Origin: Coniferiporia sulphurascens
Lineage: Eukaryota; Basidiomycota; Agaricomycetes; Hymenochaetales; Hymenochaetaceae
NCBI GenBank assembly: GCA_002794785.1
Contig: NBBA01000001.1
Location: forward strand, 62,001-126,000
Length of the DNA: 64,000 nt
Reading direction: 5' to 3'
The notes under the pieces: model-generated
What the model was told of the DNA's origin: nothing
Database searches by the model: none
Seen by the model: only the letters and a program-made list of their open reading frames with translations
In this document: positions 34,947-46,813 of the stretch, piece after piece
Layout of the letters: each line of letters starts with the position of its first letter
Position numbering within the stretch: position 1 is the first letter of the stretch
Made by a program: the position numbers and the translations under genes

Positions 34947-37900
34947 TGTGCGTAAGGAATACTACGCAGGCTTTGCTCAGGGTGCGCACGATTGACCTCC
35001 GGTGCTATTTCAATGATACGCTATCATACGGAAGCGCATCAAGATGCATAAAAGAAGAGAGTTAGTGTGATCTATATCTGTTTGTAACCTAATCCAGAGA
35101 ACGTACATGGCAATCTGAAAAGCTAAGACGTGTAATAACGAGCGAAAGGGCCGATGAGGGTATGATGACATCAAGTCCATGAAACGATTATAACTCACAC
35201 TTCCTGCCTTCTATGGCCTCAGACCATCAAGAGAATCCCGCTTAGCGCTGCACTGAGCCTCGCCTAAGCCTCGAATGTATGTGTTATCTTGCATAACCCC
35301 GAACGGACGCCTCAGTCTCAGAATAGATTGGACCTCTTCAGGCGCTGATGGCCTCATCCAAACGTTCCTGGGAGTGTTCTTGGCGATTGCAAGAGGTAGA
35401 GAAAGCGGAGATACGAGTACGGAGCCTTCCCAGTTCTTATTTGTGAAATGTGGAGCACCATACTCACTGGTCGCCCACGGAACTTGAGCGTACGAAGATC
35501 CGGGACGTTGCATAGATGATCCCGGAAAGGGATGAGCGTCAGTAACCGTGCGGGACCAGTCATCGCTTTGAGGCACTGATACTTGATTTGACAGCCGTGC
35601 ATGTATTCCGGATTCCGGATGGCAAGCGAAGCGTTGGAGGAAAAACTGAAAACAGCTGCGTGAACAGTGAGCCAATCCTTGGGTAAATCGGAGTTCGAAA
35701 AACCCGATAGCCGATGTTTGTGGTGCGTCCTGCACAAACACTTCTGGTTCCTCATTTCTTGGATCAAGATTTAGAAGCCAGCTTCGGCGGCGCCATTCGG
35801 AACACGCAAAATATCGTATGGCGCGTGCTGATCGGTCTGGTTGAGTCTAGGACCCTATCAAGAAAAAGTTATTCAACTTGAAGCTAAGCAGTCTCGTGAT
35901 TCTCAGAAGCCGCCTGAGTCCGATAACTTCAATTGGGACTCGATCATGCTTCTTGGCCAGCGGAGGACCGTGACAAACGCGGCCTCGCCACGGAGGCAGG
36001 AGGAAGAACCCTAATCGAAGTCCGGACTTTCGCGCAAGATGGCGGCGACGTCTTCACTGTGTCTTTTCGCCGTCCCTTCGGCTACGCAAGGCAGGTAGTC
36101 TAAGACAACACTTACAGCTTTCATACACTTTAATTTATCTATTAATCAATACTTTCTTGTTTTCTGTGACCGGATTTAATAGCGAATAAGTCGACACTCT
36201 TAGATGGTTTTTCCATGACCAAACTTTGCGATGCCATTTACAGTATAGGCCACTGTTTGCAGCCAGGAAGTCAACCCAAAGAACAGGATCCTCGCTTTCG
36301 ATGTGCGTGAAACAAACATGGTTCCCTCTTTCTCAACGATATAGATGCTGTATGTTCATAATAATGCCTACTAGTACATCCAACACATAAAAGCTGACCG
36401 TGACGCAGGACTCAAGATGCACACTTTTAGCCATTCTAGCCGGCTCTAATGGAGATAAATTCCATTAGACTGGCCCTATGTGTACTCCGCTGAACAAAGT
36501 GTGCGGCTGAGGAGTCCTATGTCTAGTGAGATTCTGCTTCGCCTCTCAAATCCAAGTCCCGAATGGAACAGCTGTTGTATGCCTCTCTTTTTTCCACATA
36601 AATGTGCTGTAAGTGACGCTGTAGTAGGTCTCATCTCTTTTGTTCATCGGGTAAGGGGGGCATCGGATATGAGCTCTCTAGTGACCTTCAGACTTGTTGA
36701 CGCCTTACATTCTCAGCTCAATTAGTCATTGCAAACCTTGTAACCTCCATGGACTCGACCTATCAACAGGTCCATTACGGTGTGAATCCCACTTCCTTTT
36801 AGACCCTTGGATGCTGGTCATGAAAGTAAGTATCTGTCAAACTTTTGGACGAGTAACGCCTCATTGATTATCAGAGCAACTTTGGTAAGCATGACCTGTG
36901 AGTTCACCGCTGTTCTCATCACCGCATTTTTCAATCCAAACTTCTCGTATAACAGATTGAGTAGGATCTCCAACGCGACGACTGGATGGATGGGCTTTTC
37001 TTCCATCCGCATACATTCACAACAGATTCGACTACAACAGCCGTTTTCCCCCCTATTTGTAACAACGCAATATCAAGTTTCCTTGTTTCTCCGCTCGAGT
37101 CCGGAATCAAACTTCGTTAGATCACGGAGCCATTAGTTTCATCAGATTTATTGTATACAGGCTATTCTGGACGGTTTATTGGCATAGATATCTGCTTTCC
37201 TTTCTTGCGCAGATAACTGTCATTCATGGCCCGAGTAATGTCAGAGTAAACAAACTCTGCTTCCAGGAGCTCATTCAAACCCCCGACTTAGCTCCATGAC
37301 TGAGAACATCAAACCCTCCATCTTCCTCGGAATTAAAATTGGCTTGTAGAAGAACTACAGGTAAGACATCTTTCGGGTGCATTTAGGGACCCATGTGTTC
37401 TCATTAGACAGCTGCAATCTCTAGTATCCAAATCATATCCGGTGTAAAGAGGTAGAGTCGGAAAAAATCACTTGCATCGGTAGTCTCCTTGATCATCATA
37501 GGCAGTCTTCTTGAGACGCTCGATACCAACGTATTTGCCATGAGTGGCGCGTAGCTTATCAGGTTTCGAGTGAGCAATCTGAGCCTTTGTATTTTGATAA
37601 TCATATCGTTCGCCGTGCATCGACTTCCTCCACGATCACTATGGAACCTTTTTTTTCATAAACTTTCCCTGTCTGCTTTTCCTCACATGTGGTGTGCATT
37701 TTTTTAAACATATACGAGAGGGATTTCTATTTATGGCATTAGCGCTTTTACAGATATGAAATTGTAGTGTACGGTAAGGTTGCGCGAAGCAGGCTGTAAC
37801 AGAGGCGTTCATCATGATGTATCCCGTTGGAAAGCTCCCGCTCAGGGTACCTGTATCATGTTCGATTGTTTCGGTCACTTCCGAAATTTTTAGTGGCTAC

Positions 37901-39130
37901 TTAAATTAGTACGTATACATGCCAGTCTCCGTCTGACAAGCGCTTATCGCGTGTGATGTGGCTGGGTCCTCTGACAACCAGAAAGGCGCCTCCACTCGGT
38001 ATGGCACTAAATTTCAATTTAAAAAAAGGTTCTACGTTTAGGGGGGAAGGAAGTCCTACAGCGGTTTGTAGCACAAACGAGGGACCTCGAGCTGGAGCTC
38101 CATCCCACCCCGGGCCAACTCGGATATCTCTGGCGCTGTTGATGAGTATCTGAGTATTCCTTTTGGGTCCTGGAAGCCGTGTAAAGACGGAGCGGTCCTT
38201 AATTGAAATTGAAATACAGTCTTGATGGAGATGTAGTTTCCAAAAATGTTTGTCAAACACTATTGTGCTTAATATCTTGTCACTGCTCGACGTCTACGAC
38301 TGCAAGGGTAATGTCTGTTCACTCTCACCAGGTTCCCGACATTGCATGCCTTTCATCCAACCATTATAACTTACACTGCAGCCTACAACTTCGGTCGCTA
38401 TGTTCTCCCGAATGGGCCGGATCCCGATCAATGAATGGGTTCCATGGTGCCTGGGCCAAAATAGTTCCTGAGGCTGTGTATGCATACGTGGGACTTTTTG
38501 TCCGGTAAGAGGCGGCTTCTAACGGCCCATGTGGGCACACGGGCTGTCGTGCGGCGTGAGAATGTTTGTGAATCCTCCCGAAATATACTGTATCAGCGGT
38601 TAATTATGTGATAGTCGGAGTTTCTAAACAATATAATCGGATCCTAACAGTAATAGCAATATGAGTTGACAGAGCTTTCTGAAATATAATAGCATTCCAA
38701 TTTCGTCGGGAACATATTACTTTAGGAGAACCAAGAGCATCTGTCATCCCGTTCGGCGACGAAGCCATATCGACTATTCACTGCCTGTTATCCGCCCACA
38801 GCAAAGAAAACCTTATTTTATCTTAAAAATAGTCACGGTACTGCCCACGCTTCTAAGATGTCATCAACAGCTTCCATCCCGGCTCGCTTAACCTCGCGTT
38901 TCAATGGCTATCGCTCGGAGCGTAGAAAATTGCATTCTTGATTACACGGTGATTATTTGATGTTAGAAACGGTCCCATCACCTTATCATAGTGGCGCAAA
39001 ACACCGGATGTGGGTGCCTCGCGATGTGTTTCCTAATACCGATCATTTCAAGTCATCTTAAGTAGCAGACGGGGTAATCCTCCCTTTCCTACGCTCCTGT
39101 GGGGACCGACGCCAGAAACGACAAGTCAAC
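34947..39130. other. 4.2 kb without a recognised gene
   Basis: Several frames of 100-176 codons overlap on opposite strands (35211-35767 -, 36807-37136 +, 37901-38260 -). The 37901-38260 frame (RDIRVGPGWDGAPARGPSF and a following hydrophobic run) is the most protein-like, but its strand partner at 37953-38153 is also open and no family is recognised. By position this corresponds to the 0.8-kb D1-DB1 spacer of the other block, so about 3.4 kb has been gained here or lost there. Confidence 0.4.
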
Positions 39131-40825
39131 ATGTCCAATTCTTCCTGTGGCGGTATACCCTGCCACGAGTTGGAGGCGGACCTATATGCCATTTACTACA
39201 CAAAACTCGTTAATAGTAACTTGAACCCGCTCTATATTGACTTTCACATACTAACTTCTGGCTTTAGTCGGGTCCTTTGCACTTTTAGTATTCGATTTCC
39301 GTGCGTAATAACATGGTCCTGCGTGGGCCGTTAAGTCTGACTCCGTTTCAGTTATTACGTTTGGAAGGGAGAAGGATCTGGTATGGGTAAGCAAAACGTC
39401 TCTTCGTACAGTTTTTGAAGTTGGCGTGTATATTGACGAACTTGGCTCAGGGAGTAGCTTTCGGGTGGGGGAAGATTCTTTTCCTTTCCGTAGGTCGTCT
39501 GTCGCAGTGCTCGTATTATACTTCCATTCGTAACTATGGACTATGAACAGATACGATACCTTACGCTCATGGTTATGATGTAAGCCATCGTGCATCGTTC
39601 TTTAAAACCTTGACCTTACGATTTTCCCAAGATTTATCATCACTGGTACGTCCGCTCATGCTGCAATCAATATTAAGCGCAAGTTGTAACGTCTTTTATG
39701 AAGTCATGTTTACGCCCGGGATACCCCTTGAAGTGAGTCCAGGATGTGTTTACTTCCATTTTTTTGCGTTGCTCATTGAAGGATTAGTTGTTCGTCCACA
39801 TTTTATCAGCTCCCAATAGATACACTGAACGACGATTTATTCGATAATCTGCAAACTTGAAACCGCCACAGATGTTCGTATAATTTTCCTTCTAATCCTC
39901 CATATGTTCTTAAAAAACCTCGGATAGGCTCTGCATGGACAAAATTCCACTGGTTTTCCGGAGTCACGATCGTCATGCTTGCCGAACGTAAGTACCAAAA
40001 TTATGCTGCTCATTATCAGAGGGTTCGGTCTTTTTAAGAGTGTCAATTCAAAAGTTACCCTTCAACTCCGTCTCTATGCCATGTACGGTAAGACGAGATT
40101 GATATTGTTCATTCTCGTCTTCACTTTCGTCGCGACGTTTGGCACCATTTTGTCGTTTATAGGAAGGCTCGTGGCGGCAGAAAGTGGTGAGCTCCCTGAT
40201 GTCATAGACATTTGTCTAGTGACTAAGGAAATGCTATTCCAAAAGCTCTTTTCTTCAGTCCCGTTCCCGGTAACGAGCTTTTCATCTGCGTCCCGACCAA
40301 AGTCCCCGAGTTCTTTCGCACCCTCTGGGTACCGCTCTTCGTACACGAGATTATCCTTATGGCACTTGCAGTAAATAAGGGGGTACAAGGCGTTAGGGCA
40401 CATGGTAAAGAAGGATATGTAAGCCGCTTCACTATGTTTCTTGTGAAGGATTCGGTGCTATATTATTTTGCGTAAGCCATCTAATCGTTGACGAAAAGTG
40501 AGACTGTTGACGCAAACACTTATACCTTTCTCAGTGTCTTCGGTGTGTTCTTTTCGCTCGAACTGGTCTGGGCAATTGGTGGTGTACGTTATTCCATTAT
40601 TTTCTGATCAGCTGGAGTGACTAACCAAGAAAGCTCCTCGTTACATAGGTAAACTACATCGAGCTCCCGTTTGGACTCGTGATAGTCATTGCAAGCATCA
40701 TGTGCCAGAGATTGCTTTTGAAGATACGCTCGCGTTTTTACTTTCAGTCTCCTACGATACGGAGAATGACGGCGGCAGACTATGACAGTGACGAGATTGT
40801 GCTATCGACTTTCCACGCGGCCTGA
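39131..40825 (+). CDS. DUF6533-family membrane protein D2 (multi-exon, apparently intact)
   Basis: Paralogue of D1. Supported exons: 39131-39215, 39268-39300, 39352-39386, 39928-39987, 40055-40186, 40246-40471, 40535-40583, 40649-40825; those between 39386 and 39928 are uncertain. The start exon reads MSNSSCGGIPCHELEADLYA. The core is GSFALLVFDFLITFGREKDL, then WTKFHWFSGVTIVMLAE, LTLQLRLYAMYGKTRLILFI, VPLFVHEIILMALAVNKGVQ, SRFTMFLVKDSVLYYFA, FFSLELVWAIGG and NYIELPFGLVIVIASIMCQR with a tail ending EIVLSTFHAA at 40823-40825. All supported phases agree. Predicted multi-pass membrane protein; function unknown. Confidence 0.73.
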
Positions 40826-41365
40826 TTTATTTTTGTCATTTCCTTGGAACAATTGACGCAACCTTGGGGCAGAAGTTGCACTGTACAGTAGGGCAATAAG
40901 TATTATTTTTATCAATACAGGCCTTGATGGTTCATGCAGTGAGACTATGTAATATTAGGGCGTATCATCAATCAGCGGGTAACACTAGGAACTTGATTCA
41001 GTAGGTTTTTGACTTCGAAAGACCACGGTGCGAAGAAGTGTTGGTTTTCAGCAATTTTCGGTGCTTGCAAATGCCTTCCTTATTATAACCGAGCGAGAGA
41101 ACCGAAGTGTGCACAAGCAGTAAAAATTCTACGAAAAGTAATTCTAACTCCGAACAGTCAGCTGCCGAACTCGGCACCGAGCCTGAGCTTCAACAAGACG
41201 CTCAAACTATTATTGAAATTTCATACGGGCGGTGTGAGAATCATCGGCTCCCTGATTAGGAGATGGAGAACTTGAAGGAGATCTCGGGCTAGAGCAAGCA
41301 CAGCCGCATGCCGCATGCCCCGATCGGTGCTCTGCTTCTGCATCTAAAAACACCGCCACCGACAA

Positions 41366-42911
41366 TGGCAGACGACTATCGGGGCTCACTCAAAACCTGG
41401 GCTTACTGCGACACTCGTGCGCGGGGATGACAAGATCCCAGATCTCAACTACACGAAGCGCACTGGATGGACCTCGCCGCTCAAGGGCACATCGCGAACG
41501 TGCGGTAGTGTGGCGACTTATGGCACCGGAATTCTACCGCGAGTATCTCCGGGCGCGCAAGCGATATGCCGCTGTACTGGATGATCCGAATAAAACTCAA
41601 GCATGTCAGTTCCTCATCAACTATCACGAAGATAGGGGAGACAACATTGTTGTCTTATACAGTGGGGTGCGTCCTGCAGGTTTGATTGATTGATTGATTG
41701 ATTAGTTCCGATTTTATAGTAGTTTTTCAGGCCGTTTAGGCCTATGCAGCTGCTAACTTACTGTACAACAGTGTAAAATAAAGAATATAGAATTAAGGAT
41801 AGTATGAAGCCGACTGCTTGCGTGTGAAGACTGAGCGAGGCGTGAAAAATACAGAGTGGTGTGAAGGAAAGGGGGAATGGAAACTGTGAGAGAGAGGAAA
41901 AGGGGATAGAGTGCTACATGGAGGGAAGTGCGAGCGGCGGGTCGCGATTAGGTTATTAAAAGATGTTTCCCGACGATAGCGGGGATGCAGGGACCCTTCC
42001 CCGTGGGAACCTCTTCATAATAACCTGATTTACGGAATCATGTCATTTTTGCACACGGCTTACGTGTCAATGGCGTCTTGTGGGTATCCCCACCGCGGAA
42101 CGCACAAACTCTGGTTTTTTCAGATATGTACGCGTTGGAGGTAAGGAAGGGTGACCTCGCTGTTATACTGTAGATCGACTAGTTGGCAACACTATACACG
42201 AAAGCTGGGGAAGCTTTACATCCACGGCGGCACGTCTTAGGTCGAGCGTATGCGTGCCAGTGTGCCCCGGCACTTTCAGCATTACCCAAAGGTCAACGCG
42301 ATTTCTGTCGAAAGTCGACGAGACGTCAATCGGCTTTCTGGAAGCTGCATGCCCTATTCAAACCTCCTGGCACCTTGGCTCACGGCGACAAGCACTGCGA
42401 CTAAGACGTATCCTACGTGCAAAGTGGCGAAACGACGAGGGGTTCAACGCAGTATTCTACTCGCTCGTTTCAACGGATACGCAGGATGATCTACCTTGCG
42501 AGGTAGCAATTCCTGATCGATCAGGAGTATGCGTTTAAGATGATCACGTACCTTGACGGGCTGGAGACGCTGCCTAACTCGCACACCGTACACGCGACGA
42601 GCAGATCGAGCTCATTGCGTCCGCGCTGCCCGCGATCCGAGCGACACGGATCTCGGGAACAACGTGTGCGGGGACGATGACGACCTGCCAAGGACGATCA
42701 CTGCGAAGCATTCCAGCAGTTGGGGCCAACGTTGGGATGGCAGCGAGCCCGCGACGAAGCAGACGACGAGCACATATGAGCTGTGTTGAGCAGAATAAGT
42801 CGGCAAATAAGACGCGTGCGGAGGAGTACGCGGGTGCGTCCGTTTGCGAAGCGCGACAAGCAGATCGCTCAGGCGCGCAAGGATGCGCGGAAGGAAACTG
42901 CAAAAAGGTAA
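41366..42911 (+). pseudogene. XPB/Ssl2 (TFIIH DNA helicase) pseudogene, C-terminal half, copy 2
   Basis: XPB is the 3'-5' ATPase/translocase of TFIIH in transcription and repair. Recognisable pieces across frames: [15 protein letters not shown] (one base lost just before), [34 protein letters not shown], then [19 protein letters not shown], a small exon DMYALE after an unusually long intron (about 41675-42122), [69 protein letters not shown] and AKRDKQIAQARKDARKETAK before TAA at 42909-42911. The N-terminal half and the first helicase motifs are missing, and several frameshifts and small deletions break the rest. It is a decayed partial copy; the essential functional gene must be elsewhere. 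Confidence 0.85.
41683..42122. repeat. (GATT)n microsatellite and likely insertion inside an XPB intron
   Basis: The intron before the DMYALE exon is about 450 bases, while most introns here are 45-65. It starts with five or so GATT/TGAT units (41683-41706) followed by AT-rich sequence and a purine-rich stretch. A tetranucleotide tail next to foreign sequence would fit the 3' end of a SINE/LINE-like insertion read on the minus strand, but no retroelement domain is visible. Confidence 0.35.
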
Positions 42912-42969
42912 TCTGGTTTGACTTTTATGAGTCTTCTTGCACTGTACGCCACGTTCGGCTGTGATACTC

Positions 42970-44240
42970 ACGCTTGCGAATATGGGGTAACAAAACTGCA
43001 TGTGCGAAGTCTGCAGAGACGTCCCAGCAAAATAAAGGTAGCACAATAACTATGCAAGGGAACACTGAAAACCCGACAACCTGAGGATTTGTTCCGGTCG
43101 GGTCGGTCGACTTTGGCAACCGCGCCGACAACTTGAAGGTGTCCTGCACTTCGCCACTTCGAACGTCGCCGGCTCATTATCCAGCGTCATGTGCTCAACC
43201 TTGACCTTGTCTTTCATGACATTATACTAAAAGGATGAAGCAGCAAGGGTCCCTATCTACGCCAACAACAGCGGTCTCGGCGTTCGGGATCTTTACCTCC
43301 TCGATCGTCCTACCCTTCACACGCGCATCAGGAGCAACAACGCCGGCCCACCCAAGTTCCTGTGCGGGATCCACAATGCACGACCGCACAGCGGATGTCT
43401 CAATCAAGGCGAGCAGCGGTGTGCTGAGCACCTGAAGCGCTAGCATCGACGCGTCGTAGTACGCGTTCTCCTGCGGTGTCGGACCGTAGGACTGCGACTC
43501 GCCGAGGACGAGTTTCAAGAGCGAGCGCCAGACGAACGCGATATACGATATAGAATGTGTGTATGGGGTGAGCGAGGAGCGCACCGTAGTGACCGCAAAA
43601 GCGCGAGGTGATGAACGTGGCCCAGGGGTGCACGCGCTCGGGGTGAAGAGTGCACGGAGGGTGCGTGCGGAAGGGTGCGTGCGTAACATGTCGTTATTGC
43701 TCCATTATTGATGATTGTTAGGCACTCTCTGAAGCAGGGTAGAAAGGGAACAACCATTACGCAAAGGAAGTCGTAAAGAAAACAATGAGCTTTGTCACTT
43801 CCTTTGAAAAGACCCATTTTCCCTGAGGATCGGTCTACAATACCAAATTTACTCAAAGACACAAGCTTCCGATCCTGTCACCAAGACAAAATGGTCTCGA
43901 ATCGAATGGAAAAGTCCTTCGATGACTAAAACCTCGAAAAGAACCGTACGAGAATATCACTCACCTCGCTAACGCCCTCTTCAGCATATGCAGATAGTTT
44001 CTAGCCTTCTCCACCTCATCTCGATTTTCCAGTCCTCAAAATCTCGTCTACACCCTCAATATTCGCTTCTTTTCTCGCGGTTGGTAAAACCTCTCACCCA
44101 AAGATTTGAAATCGATCTAATTGATGGGTTAGCTGACTTAGTACTTTTCATCGAGATCAAGTTTAGAATCTTTTGCTTGTGTCGAGAATCGAGGAACAGC
44201 TGCATCAACACGCTACTTTCTAGCATGGTCCCAGTGTGCT
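42970..44240 (-). pseudogene. Mitochondrial-carrier-like pseudogene, copy X2
   Basis: Same position and orientation relative to the XPB tail as X1. The minus strand shows HMLKRALA before GTGAGTGATATTCT (about 43985), matching X1 HMLKRTLA with the same donor; GLFKG...LIVFFTTSFA (about 43800), matching X1 VPNLIVFLTTFL; and a long frame at 43222-43689 with LLKLVLGESQSYGPTPQEN and ASMLALQVLSTPLLALIETS, then DPAQELGWAGVVAPDARVKG. Stops break the upstream part (after KSR, about 44010). The carrier assignment is inherited from X1; the 43222-43689 part I could not place in a family. Confidence 0.45.
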
Positions 44241-44896
44241 AAGTATGAAGCCATCCCCTGAAACAAGCAACAAGTAGCCGATCAGTATGTATCTCGGGAG
44301 GCTAGGATCGTAATGGAAACGTACTTCCGGGCCCTGTAGGAATTCACGATACGAAGGGATATAATATATTTCTGAGCATATCGAGCGCATCCTCACGTTC
44401 GTGCAACTGCAAGTGAGTTACACTGTTACTATTCTTAGGGACTGATGTACAAAAGCATATGGTCTGTAGGTACGACATCATTGCCAACTCTATGCCTTCC
44501 TTTGTTCATCAGATTTCTACAGCACTTTTTGGTCCAGTGTTATAAGCGGCTTAGAACAAGACGGACCTTCAGAGCTTCAGGATCAAAGGTAATACCATAC
44601 ACCGACGGACATGAATGGGTATGCAGAGTCTAAACTTCTGACTTGTAATGGGCCATAAGTACTGACATCGTGAGTAAAGACATGTCTCTGATCAATCTAG
44701 TGCACCGTGCAACTGAGCCTGCTAAGTCCCTCACCCAAGGTATGTGATACCAAAGGAGGTGTTCGCTCCGATATATTGGATGTAAGATGTGTTTTAATCA
44801 CCGACAGGGACAGGGATTTGTCTATATACTGTACATATGCTTCCCAACTCCCTCCCCAAGATGGTCATCTAAAGATTTCCCCGGTGTTCTCAGCAC

Positions 44897-44910
44897 GGTA
44901 TAAGTACGGC
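44897..44910 (+). promoter_or_regulatory. TATA-like element upstream of copy B
   Basis: GGTATAAGTACGGC, identical to 14866-14879 upstream of copy A, about 60 bases before the copy B start codon. Confidence 0.45.
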
Positions 44911-44969
44911 ACATTCCTAGTCCTTTGACCAACCCCTTCCCACCAACGGACTGTGGGGATAAAGCGAAC

Positions 44970-46644
44970 ATGAGTCAACAAGATAACCTAGACTTGTACC
45001 ATTCGCTCGAAGCTATACGGTGGACAAAAATGTGTAATGGTGAGTCGTAAAACTCTATCCTCGCAATGATCATAAGACACGGATAGCTGAATGAGGTCGC
45101 ACAGCATCTGCCGCGACGTTACTGTTGTATGACTTTAGTACGTCGCGACACCCACGTTTTAACGTTCGTGCACTATATGACAGGCTATTGCTCTAGTATC
45201 TACATATGACCGAGAGGTTAATCTTATGTGGGTGTGTCACCGCGTGCTCATCCCTCGTCAGGTAGTATCCACTTAAGGCAAATATTTTCAAGGGCGCGAA
45301 ATTCAACATCGGAAAAGCCACATACTTTACTGTACGCAACTGTGCGACTATTGTACTGCGCGCAAACGTTCTGGTGCTCTTTTCCATTCAAGATACGATA
45401 CTTTACGCTTCTTTCCGTGTTGTATGTCTTCGTTTTACCCACACGTTGATAATCTGTTGAAAATCCCTGATACCAGGTTCATTCTCATCGGTACTGCCAT
45501 TCAAGCCAATCTCCTCCGTATCTATTTTTGAAGTGTACTCCCTTATTTCGCGCCAAAGTCATGAACTTTCATCATCCTTCTACCGAAGTAAGCATAAAAT
45601 TACCCGGACCCACCCGTTGCTGGGCATATCTGATCTAGTACCTTTACCTATCAGCTGTTCGTGCACCACGTACATTAAATGATCTCTCCGCTAATTTTCA
45701 CTTTCATAGCTGTTTGTATATTCTCAACAATACGACTGTCCCCGACTGATAAGAGAGCAGGTGTATCGTGGATAAGGTTTAACTGGATGTCCGGATTGAT
45801 CATCGGGATTTTAGCTGAATGCGAGATTCCTATTAACGTATTCACGCCGCACCCATTCACCTCGCGAAGTAGCCCTCCAGCTTCGTATGTATGCAATGTA
45901 CAACAGGAGCAAAAGAATGCTGTTGTCCTTGGTAATTCTGTTCGCCGCGACCTTTTCCGCGATGTACGCAATTAGCATCAAAATTATGCTTAAGGAGAAA
46001 GGTATATGCTTTCGTACTTCCACGTCAGCGGAGACGGATATCATAACTCTATTTACAGGCTTTTTCGTCGATGTTGGCAATTTTGTATATATGCACTCCA
46101 CGCCCCCTTCCCGACATCTACGCGGAGATCTGGGTACCGATGTTGGTGCATGAAGCGATCCTCTTCGGGCTTGCCATATATAAGGGATTGCAGAGCTTGA
46201 GGAGCAGGAACTCGGAAAATCCCTCAAGTCGGCTTACACTTTTCCTCGTGAAAGATTCTGCGCTATACTTCGTTATGTACGTGCCCGCATTGGGGTGCTT
46301 TTTTTACGGCTGATTCACTTACTTCAGTGTTTTCGCCACTTTCATCGCGAATGAACTTGTATGGGTATTTGGGAAAGTTTGTCTACCGATCTGCCCATGA
46401 ACACGGAAGGGACGGCTGACTCGTTTGACCATTTTCTAGGAAACGTCGATCGAACAGCTTCGCGTTTACAATGGGGAGCATCATGAGCCAGAGACTCTTA
46501 TTAAATGTCAGGGAGCAGTATTTCATACACGCAACAGAAAGCTTCGACGCAACGAAGGCAGCGTTTCCGAGGTCTCTGGAGTTGCCAGCGGTGGGATACG
46601 AGCCCGGAGATATAATGTTGACTACATTCAGCGAGCAGTTGTAG
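44970..46644 (+). CDS. DUF6533-family membrane protein B (possibly decaying)
   Basis: The start exon reads MSQQDNLDLYHSLEAIRWTK, spliced to GRTASAATLLLYDF and STYDREVNLMW (DUF6533 core). Then GAKFNIGKATYFTVRNCATI, VSWIRFNWMSGLIIGILAE, LALQLRMYAMYNRSKRMLLS, IWVPMLVHEAILFGLAIYKG, SRLTLFLVKDSALYFV, VFATFIANELVWVFGK and GSIMSQRLLLNVREQYF, ending TFSEQL at 46642-46644. Warning signs: the donor after ILAE is GC rather than the GT kept in copy A; the exon beginning at about 46078 is one base out of phase at a T-run (five T here, six in A); and the last exon has 7 bases fewer than A at about 46460. It may use a GC-AG intron, or be a recent pseudogene. Confidence 0.6.
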
Positions 46645-46813
46645 TAACTACGACAACTGTAAATGCAAAATAGGCTTTCGACGAAATTGTAATGTACATG
46701 ACACACGAAAGTGGAGCCATGAAAAAATGGCGAAAGATTATAGCGATTATTCTGAGGAGTACTGACGAAGGATAAACTAATTCTGACAAGCTATGCACTT
46801 CTCGAAATTGCTG

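Noticed and set aside
35211..35767. Overlapping 137- and 176-codon minus-strand ORFs as a gene
   Set aside because: Two frames of the same strand and one of the opposite are all open; no motif or splice structure decides between them.
36807..37136. Possible DUF6534-like membrane segment
   Set aside because: A single hydrophobic stretch on one strand with an equally helical frame on the other; no neighbouring exons of that family.
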